Assembly: GCA_946479055.1 (NCBI GenBank)
Contig: CAMLEX010000434.1
Location: forward strand, 1-5,013
Length of the DNA: 5,013 bases
Direction of reading: 5' to 3'
From: an uncultured Bacteroidota bacterium
GTDB lineage: Bacteria > Bacteroidota > Bacteroidia > Chitinophagales > Chitinophagaceae
Shown here in pieces: positions 1-5,013 of this stretch (the first letter of the stretch is position 1; every line of letters starts with the position of its first letter). The position numbers and the translations under genes are program-made. The notes beneath the pieces are model-generated. The model was not told the DNA's origin and did no database searches. It was given only the letters and a program-made list of their open reading frames with translations.

Positions 1-341
1 ATTATGGATTGATTGGTGTAAAGGTAGAGGGCAACAGGAAGTCCATTGTTATGGTGAATGCAGGCACCGGCACGCCTCAGGAAGTTCAAACTGTTCCACT
101 CAATCAAAAGAATGTATTTTTCAGAGCGGAGTGTAATTTCACGGACCGGAAAGATATAGCCCATTTCTTTTACAGTATTGACGGAAAAACATGGACGCCT
201 GTCGGTACACCACTGAAAATGTCGTACACACTTCCACACTTCATGGGCTACCGTTTTGGCTTGTTCAACTATGCAACAAAACATATAGGAGGCTATGCTG
301 ACTTTGATTTCTTTCGCATAAAAGATCAAATAGTACAATAG
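1..341 (+). CDS. C-terminal part of a GH43-type glycoside hydrolase (beta-xylosidase / alpha-L-arabinofuranosidase), 5' truncated
   Basis: This is a partial gene: the frame (first full codon at position 3) is open to the window edge, and TAG at 339-341 ends it. The TTG at 9-11 is an internal leucine codon, not a start, because the upstream codons continue the domain (Tyr-Gly-Leu-Ile-Gly-Val-Lys). The visible 112 or so residues resemble the C-terminal concanavalin-A-like beta-sandwich domain found after the five-bladed catalytic propeller in many GH43 enzymes. Seen signs are the VPLNQ segment, FFYSIDGKTWTPVG, the SYTLPHFMGYRFGLFNYAT stretch, and GGYADFDFFRI just before the end. In this family the domain packs on the propeller and can shape the active site; the catalytic residues lie upstream and are not visible. 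Such enzymes release xylose or arabinose from xylan, arabinoxylan or arabinan oligosaccharides. Which activity applies cannot be judged from this domain. The family assignment comes from recalled motifs, not a search. Confidence 0.82.
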   Translation, partial: YGLIGVKVEGNRKSIVMVNAGTGTPQEVQTVPLNQKNVFFRAECNFTDRKDIAHFFYSIDGKTWTPVGTPLKMSYTLPHFMGYRFGLFNYATKHIGGYADFDFFRIKDQIVQ

Positions 342-393
342 TAGAGCTAAATAGAACCAAAGAAATTCGGTAGTAGCCCGTTTAAAAAATCAG

Positions 394-427
394 CAAAATT
401 TAGGGCATTTTTTTGCCAGCAATTTTG
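394..427. terminator. Imperfect intergenic hairpin, possible transcription terminator
   Basis: The arms CAAAATT (394-400) and AATTTTG (421-427) pair over 7 bp. Inside them a symmetric 3x3 internal loop leads to a GGCA/TGCC stem (404-407/414-417) with a six-T loop. It lies 52 bp after the hydrolase stop, where a terminator would be expected. On the + strand, however, no T-run follows the outer stem. On the - strand a six-T run follows after 3 bases, so it looks more like a terminator for transcription from the right, although no - strand gene is visible here. The outer stem is AT-only apart from one pair, so it is weak. Confidence 0.3.
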
Positions 428-451
428 AATGAAACCTCTTGATTCACTGAC

Positions 452-478
452 TTTGTAAAAATCGTTTTTGTAGGTTTG
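452..478 (+). promoter_or_regulatory. Candidate Bacteroidetes-type promoter for the HTCS gene
   Basis: TAGGTTTG at 471-478 matches the Bacteroidetes -7 consensus TAnnTTTG exactly. A TTTG at 452-455 can serve as the -33 element, with 15 bp between the two, slightly shorter than usual. Transcription would start near 484-487, giving a leader of about 50 nt before the ATG at 535. A separate promoter fits the 193-bp gap between the two genes and would let the regulator be expressed apart from the hydrolase. The assignment is by motif only. Confidence 0.45.
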
Positions 479-534
479 GAAACCGAAATAATTGTGTATT
501 TTACACTTATTCTGGTACGACTAATACGCTTGCT

Positions 535-3500
535 ATGAGGCTGCTATATAAAATCGAAGGATTGAAAATGCTTCTTGTTGTGTTTGCATTTCTTTTTTCT
601 CTTCCCAACATTATCGCCCAAAATACTGACCTGCATTTTAAAAATTTCAGCAATAAAGATGGCTTATCCTCAAATTTAGTAAACACTATTTTGAAGGACA
701 AATATGGCTATATGTGGTTTGGTACTGAAGATGGGCTGAATAAATTCGATGGTTCCAACTTCAGAGTGTACAGGCACAAACCAGGAGATAGCACTACCAT
801 TGCGGGCAATGCAATCCTGGCAATGTGTGAGGATAAATTTGGCAACCTGTGGGTAGGAACCGATCAATCCCTGTCCTTTTATGACCGCAAAAGAGATGTA
901 TTCATTAACTATGATTTTGTAAAAAATAGCACAGCGCGGTCTTTAGCTGTTGACCATTTAGGCAATGTGTGGGTAGGAAGCTATTATGGATTGTACCTAT
1001 ACAATCCGCAAAAAGGGATTTTAAGACACTATCTGGCAAATCCCGAAAAGACTGGGCATTTAAAATCGAATGCAATCCTCAGTGTGTTTGAAGACAGACA
1101 TCACAGGATTTGGGTTGGAACCGGTAGGGGCGTGCACTTATATGTTCGGGGAAAAGACCAATTTATAACCTATGAATATTCTGCATCAGATTCCAACACC
1201 ATTGGAGGTAATTGGGTTCAATCCATTACAGAGAGCGCTGATGGTTGTTTATGGTTTGCTACAAATGGTGGTTTAAGCAAACTCTTACCAGGTGGTAAGG
1301 GGTTTAAAAATTATCGTCATAGCAAGGGAACCAACTCGCTGGTCTCCAACCAGGTTTCCGTTGTAGCGCCTGACCATAGAGGCAGAATATGGGTTGGTAC
1401 AGAAAAAGGCTTGAATATTATAGATCCGGCCACAGATAAGATCAGTACAGTAAATAGTGACTCGAGAAATAAATACAGTTTGATAGGAAACTCGGTACGT
1501 TGCATTTATGTTGATAAGAATGATATATACTGGATTGGGACTTACCAGGGAGGTGTGAATAAGTATGATGAAAATCTTGCTTTTTTCAACCTTAGGCAGA
1601 GCAATTTGTTAGACCCTTTCGGCTTGAGCAGCCCAATAGTAACCTCTTTTGTTGAAGCTCCGTCGGGTGACCTCTATATAGGAACAGATGGTGGGGGACT
1701 TAATTTACTCAATCGTAAAAATGGGTTGCTTACCCATCCAAATTTAGGAGGCGCAAAAGGCAAAGCATCTTCTATTTTGGCGATGGAGCGTGTTGGCAAT
1801 GAACTTTGGATCGGCACCTATGGAGAAGGTTTATATGTACTTAACATGTTGACTGGTGCAGTGAGGCAACATCTTCGAGGCAACGGTCCGAAAAATCTTT
1901 CGGGTAATGCAGTCTTTTGCATCAAAAAAGATAGAGCCGGAAAAGTTTGGATTGGTACAAACGGCAAAGGAGTGAATGTTTTCGATCCATCCACCGGAGC
2001 ATTTTTGAAAATGGATTCCATACGAATTGAAAGTGGGGGAACAGTTCTCGCGGATGGTTATATCAGAGCTATTGAAGAGGACAATTCCGGAAATATCTGG
2101 ATCGGTACTCAGGGATTGGGTATAGCAGTTTATGATCGTTCCACTATGCGGTTTAGGATGATGAACAAATGGAACAGCAATTTGCCTTCAAAAAATGTAT
2201 ACGCTATTTATGCTGACGAGGAAGGTAATATCTGGGTAGGCACCTCCGACGGAGGCTTGAGCTTACTTGAAAAAAATAGAAAATCCTTTGTGTCTTACTC
2301 TGAAACAGAAGGCTTGTCAAACGCTGTTGTTTATAAGATACTAAATGACAATGAAGGCAAAATATGGGTGAGCACAAACAAAGGTATCAGCAGCTTCGAT
2401 AAAAAAAGCAGGAAATTCAAGAACTATTCGTTTCAGAATGGCCTTCAGCAGAGTACATTTTCTTTGGGTGCTGGAATCAAAACCAGTAGGGGAGAATTAT
2501 TCTTTGGAGGGCTCGAAGGGTTTAATTATTTTGATCCGACGAGATTGCATGTTAATAAAAAAGTTCCGGCACTCGTGTTCACAGATTTAAAGATTTCAAA
2601 CCGGAGTATTGCTCCGGGTGACAAATCACCAATAAAGGAACATATCTCCATTGCTAAAGAAATTCAACTTGATTATAAACAAAACTTTTCATTAGACTTT
2701 GCAGCATTAAACTATACCTCTCCATTAGACAATCGTTACTCTTATAAACTCGAAGGTTTTGACAAAGAGTGGAATGACGTGGGATCAACGCATACGGCTG
2801 TTTATACCAATCTAGACCCTGGTCAATATGTTTTCATGGTGAAAGCCAGAAGCGATGATGGTTTGTGGAGCACACCGGAACAAACCATAGCTATCTATGT
2901 GAAGCCCCCATTTTGGCGAACAATCTATGCTTACATCTTTTACTTTTTTGCGGCAATAGGTTTCGTAGCCCTGGTCCGGTATCGTGGCATACGCAAACTA
3001 AAAAATAAGTTTGCTCTTGAGCAAGAGAGAATTCAGTTTCAGCAGATGATTGAAGAAGAAAAAAGAGAAGGGAAACGCCAGCATGAATTTGATCAACTGA
3101 GAATTAAATTCTTAACCAATTTGAGCCATGAGTTCAGAACACCTATCTCTCTGATTATTGGTCCGGTTGATAAAATGTTAGAGTATGAAGTTCATAGTGA
3201 GAAGATGGAACAGCTTGGGCTTGTCAAACGCAACGCTCGCCGACTTTTGAATTTGGTAAACCAATTGCTTGATTTTAGAAAACTAGAAGAGAACGAATTA
3301 AACCTGAATCCTACAGATGGAGATATTGTTAGTTTCGTTGGTGACATAGCTGAATCATTCAAAGACATGGCAGAGTATAAGGAGATTAATTTTTCTTTTT
3401 CAACTACCTTATCCCATTATTACACAGAATTTGATCATGATAAAATCGAAAGAATATGCTTCAACCTTTTATCCAATGCATTTAAGTTTACTGAAAAGGG

Positions 3501-4680
3501 TGGTAAAATAACTTTAGTGATAGATGAGGGAGCAGGATCGGAATTAATAATTCGAATTACCGATACTGGCATCGGTATGAATCCCGAAGAAAAAGACAAG
3601 ATATTCGATCGGTTTTATCAATGCAAGATTAAATCTGACATCTTAAACCAGGGTAGTGGTATTGGTCTCTCCATAACAAATGAATTTGTAAAGCTGCATG
3701 GTGGTACAATACAGGTTGAGAGCGAACCAGGTCTAGGTTCTACTTTTACAATTCTACTTCCGTTTAAGCAAGTTTTTAAGGCTTCTGAAGATGCACCTTT
3801 ATCTTTAAACGGTACTGCTGAAAATCATCAGAACAGTTTGCAAAAACCATTAGATGTGGTTGCCGGACCTGAAAAATCAACGGTGCTGATCATTGAAGAC
3901 AACAATGATTTTAGAAATTACATTAAGGATAATTTGAAATGGTATTATAAGATTGTTGAAGCTTCAGATGGCAAGGAAGGATGGCAGAAGGCACTTTCCA
4001 GTCATCCAAAAGTTATTGTTAGTGATATCAGCATGCCCCGTATGGATGGAATTACTTTAAGCCGGAAATTAAAATCAGATAAAAGAACAAGGCACATCCC
4101 AATCATTTTGTTAACTGCGTTGACAGGGGATGCCAATCAGTTAAAGGGGCTGAAAACAGGGGCCAGCGATTACCTGACAAAACCGTTCAGCTTTGATATA
4201 TTGCATGTCAAGATCAAAAATCTTCTCGCCTTAAACCAAAGTTTGGAAAATACCTACTCCAAACAGTTGAAAGTAGTTGCCCCGGAAGTAAAAGTGGAAT
4301 CTCAAGACGAGCAGTTGTTACTCAAGATTTCCCTATATATCGAAGCTAACATCGATAGTCCTAGTCTTTCTGTAAAGGAGTTAAGTAAACATCTTTTCAT
4401 AAGTCGGGGGACACTTTATAGCAAAATAGTTAGTCTAACTGGAGAAACTCCTGTGGAATTTATAAGGTCAATCAAATTGAAAAAAGCAGCGGCACTTTTA
4501 GAAAAGAGTGATCTTAAGATTGCTGAGATTGCATACACGGTTGGATTTTCTACCCCAAATTATTTTACCAGGGCCTTCAAGGCAAAGTATAATGTTTCCC
4601 CTACTGAATATATTAGTTTAAAAAGAGGAGTGGACGATTCGGCGCAACATACTGAAACGGCATCTATAAGCAGTTTATAA
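535..4680 (+). CDS. Hybrid two-component system regulator (HTCS): propeller sensor, histidine kinase, receiver and AraC-type DNA-binding domain
   Basis: A 1381-residue inner-membrane sensor and transcription activator in one chain, full length for the HTCS family. Domain order: signal peptide (about 1-29, hydrophobic core at 12-27); 14 WxGT-type propeller repeats (about 35-690), normally two seven-bladed periplasmic propellers that bind an oligosaccharide; Y_Y_Y domain (about 725-790); membrane helix (about 796-814); coiled linker (about 820-855); HisKA with His865 in SHEFRTP; HATPase with N-box Asn977/Asn981, DTGIG at 1010-1014 and GSGIGL at 1040-1045; receiver with Glu1121/Asp1122, phosphoacceptor Asp1164, Thr1194 and Lys1216; AraC-type double helix-turn-helix (about 1263-1359). 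No key residue is missing. ATG 535 gives the signal peptide a basic n-region (Arg2, Lys6, Lys11); ATG 568 is a possible start with a better ribosome site. It likely activates a neighbouring glycan-use locus; the adjacent GH43-type gene suggests a xylose/arabinose-containing ligand, which is inference. Confidence 0.96.
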   Translation: MRLLYKIEGLKMLLVVFAFLFSLPNIIAQNTDLHFKNFSNKDGLSSNLVNTILKDKYGYMWFGTEDGLNKFDGSNFRVYRHKPGDSTTIAGNAILAMCEDKFGNLWVGTDQSLSFYDRKRDVFINYDFVKNSTARSLAVDHLGNVWVGSYYGLYLYNPQKGILRHYLANPEKTGHLKSNAILSVFEDRHHRIWVGTGRGVHLYVRGKDQFITYEYSASDSNTIGGNWVQSITESADGCLWFATNGGLSKLLPGGKGFKNYRHSKGTNSLVSNQVSVVAPDHRGRIWVGTEKGLNIIDPATDKISTVNSDSRNKYSLIGNSVRCIYVDKNDIYWIGTYQGGVNKYDENLAFFNLRQSNLLDPFGLSSPIVTSFVEAPSGDLYIGTDGGGLNLLNRKNGLLTHPNLGGAKGKASSILAMERVGNELWIGTYGEGLYVLNMLTGAVRQHLRGNGPKNLSGNAVFCIKKDRAGKVWIGTNGKGVNVFDPSTGAFLKMDSIRIESGGTVLADGYIRAIEEDNSGNIWIGTQGLGIAVYDRSTMRFRMMNKWNSNLPSKNVYAIYADEEGNIWVGTSDGGLSLLEKNRKSFVSYSETEGLSNAVVYKILNDNEGKIWVSTNKGISSFDKKSRKFKNYSFQNGLQQSTFSLGAGIKTSRGELFFGGLEGFNYFDPTRLHVNKKVPALVFTDLKISNRSIAPGDKSPIKEHISIAKEIQLDYKQNFSLDFAALNYTSPLDNRYSYKLEGFDKEWNDVGSTHTAVYTNLDPGQYVFMVKARSDDGLWSTPEQTIAIYVKPPFWRTIYAYIFYFFAAIGFVALVRYRGIRKLKNKFALEQERIQFQQMIEEEKREGKRQHEFDQLRIKFLTNLSHEFRTPISLIIGPVDKMLEYEVHSEKMEQLGLVKRNARRLLNLVNQLLDFRKLEENELNLNPTDGDIVSFVGDIAESFKDMAEYKEINFSFSTTLSHYYTEFDHDKIERICFNLLSNAFKFTEKGGKITLVIDEGAGSELIIRITDTGIGMNPEEKDKIFDRFYQCKIKSDILNQGSGIGLSITNEFVKLHGGTIQVESEPGLGSTFTILLPFKQVFKASEDAPLSLNGTAENHQNSLQKPLDVVAGPEKSTVLIIEDNNDFRNYIKDNLKWYYKIVEASDGKEGWQKALSSHPKVIVSDISMPRMDGITLSRKLKSDKRTRHIPIILLTALTGDANQLKGLKTGASDYLTKPFSFDILHVKIKNLLALNQSLENTYSKQLKVVAPEVKVESQDEQLLLKISLYIEANIDSPSLSVKELSKHLFISRGTLYSKIVSLTGETPVEFIRSIKLKKAAALLEKSDLKIAEIAYTVGFSTPNYFTRAFKAKYNVSPTEYISLKRGVDDSAQHTETASISSL
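557..561 (+). promoter_or_regulatory. Shine-Dalgarno-like AAGGA before an alternative HTCS start
   Basis: AAGGA lies 6 bases before the in-frame ATG at 568-570, an ideal spacing, while no purine-rich site precedes ATG 535. Starting at 568 gives 1370 residues and a signal peptide with no basic residue in its n-region. Starting at 535 keeps Arg2, Lys6 and Lys11. Bacteroidetes often initiate without a Shine-Dalgarno site, so this motif does not decide the start. Confidence 0.3.
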
Positions 4681-4821
4681 CAATTTAATGTACGGACCTC
4701 AGTTTGGATGGTATTACTTTTATTTCATGCCGGTAAAATTTTTGTCAATGAGATAAGTTTTTAAGTCCTTATTAACCTTTTTGAACATTTTGGACAGGAA
4801 TGAATGCAAATGTGCTAGGCA

Positions 4822-4837
4822 GTTAAAGCCCGTTAAA
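4822..4837. repeat. Short direct repeat GTTAAA with 10-bp period
   Basis: GTTAAA occurs at 4822-4827 and 4832-4837, separated by GCCC, so the two copies sit on the same face of the helix. Paired half-sites of this layout are typical of many response-regulator or AraC-type operators, but the repeat is short and AT-rich and could be chance. Confidence 0.3.
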
Positions 4838-4868
4838 CGAATTTTACTCCATAACCAGGCACCCTAAT

Positions 4869-4886
4869 AAGACGATATAAAGACGA
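4869..4886. repeat. Short direct repeat AAGACGA with 11-bp period
   Basis: AAGACGA occurs at 4869-4875 and 4880-4886, one helical turn apart and separated by TATA. It lies 42 bp right of the GTTAAA pair. It could be a regulator half-site pair for a lost downstream gene, or chance. Confidence 0.3.
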
Positions 4887-4925
4887 ATAACTGTTGCACT
4901 TTTTTTCCATAAGCATAGCGATCGT

Positions 4926-4951
4926 AAACCCTCAGTTTCTACTGAAGGTTT
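4926..4951 (+). terminator. Terminator-like hairpin near the contig end
   Basis: AAACCCTCAGT (4926-4936) and ACTGAAGGTTT (4941-4951) form an 11-bp stem with one mismatch (C4931 against A4946) and a TTCT loop. The stem's 3' end and the bases after it read TTTCTTATTATA, a moderately T-rich tail. It lies about 245 bp after the HTCS stop, so it could end that transcript or one arriving from the other side. Confidence 0.6.
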
Positions 4952-4966
4952 CTTATTATACAAGTG

Positions 4967-5013
4967 AGATCGGAAGAGCACACGTCTGAACTCCAGTCAC
5001 TACCACAGATCTC
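4967..5013. other. Illumina TruSeq adapter contamination at the contig end
   Basis: The 34 bases at 4967-5000, beginning AGATCGGAAGAGC and ending CTCCAGTCAC, match the TruSeq read 2/index adapter base for base as I recall it. They are followed by an 8-base stretch TACCACAG (5001-5008) at the index position, and then ATCTC (5009-5013), the start of the P7 flow-cell part. This is synthetic sequence left by reads running past a short insert, and genomic sequence ends at 4966. Confidence 0.98.

Larger units (their letters stand above)
4681..4966. other. Noncoding region downstream of the HTCS gene
   Basis: I see no convincing gene, RNA or mobile-element end in these 286 bp. They contain two short direct repeats with near-helical periods (GTTAAA at 4822 and 4832; AAGACGA at 4869 and 4880) and a terminator-like hairpin close to the right end. 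Any gene that follows lies beyond the contig end, so it is unknown whether this is an upstream region of another operon. Confidence 0.6.

Noticed and set aside
9..341. The hydrolase fragment as a complete 110-residue protein starting at the TTG at 9-11.
   Set aside because: The frame is open to the window edge, and the preceding Tyr-Gly codons continue the domain motif, so this is the tail of a longer gene.
507..2021. Four - strand open frames of 62-67 codons (507-701, 676-867, 1317-1505, 1818-2021).
   Set aside because: They lie mostly or wholly antisense to the well-supported HTCS gene, show no domain signature, and are expected shadows of its coding frame.
535..2610. The 14 similar propeller motifs as a tandem DNA repeat or gene expansion.
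   Set aside because: The resemblance is at protein level only; the DNA of the repeats has diverged, as expected for an old propeller family.
535..4680. A novel gene fusion of sensor kinase and transcription factor.
   Set aside because: This exact domain order is the well-known HTCS architecture of Bacteroidetes, and nothing is missing or added.
4688..4756. A 22-codon reading frame starting 7 bases after the HTCS stop, encoding an aromatic-rich peptide (begins MYGPQFGWYYFYF).
   Set aside because: There is no ribosome site ahead of it, it resembles no family I recognise, and frames of this length arise readily by chance in AT-rich DNA.

Overview
The window looks like the edge of a polysaccharide utilization locus (PUL) from a member of the Bacteroidetes (Bacteroidota). 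The reasons are a complete one-piece hybrid two-component system (HTCS) regulator, a family largely confined to this phylum; a carbohydrate-active enzyme next to it; AT-rich DNA; and a promoter-like match to the phylum's TAnnTTTG -7 box. I cannot name a genus from the sequence.

Layout: (1) Positions 1-341 hold the 3' end of a + strand gene cut by the window start. It matches the C-terminal beta-sandwich domain of GH43-type beta-xylosidases/alpha-L-arabinofuranosidases. (2) Positions 342-534 are intergenic, with an imperfect hairpin and a candidate promoter for the next gene. (3) Positions 535-4680 encode an apparently intact 1381-residue HTCS: signal peptide, 14 propeller-type sensor repeats, Y_Y_Y domain, one membrane helix, histidine kinase, receiver domain and AraC-type DNA-binding domain. 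All the key phosphotransfer residues are present. (4) Positions 4681-4966 are noncoding, with two short direct repeats and a terminator-like hairpin. (5) Positions 4967-5013 are not biological: they are Illumina TruSeq read 2/P7 adapter, including an 8-base index, left at the contig end.

How the genes likely work together (inference from well-studied PULs): the enzyme's family points to hemicellulose or arabinose/xylose-containing glycans. The HTCS would sense a breakdown oligosaccharide in the periplasm and, by phosphotransfer to its own cytoplasmic receiver and AraC domain, switch on the PUL. No susC/susD pair is visible, so the substrate and the extent of the locus stay open. I found no undescribed system here. 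The most useful unexpected observation is the sequencing adapter at the right end.
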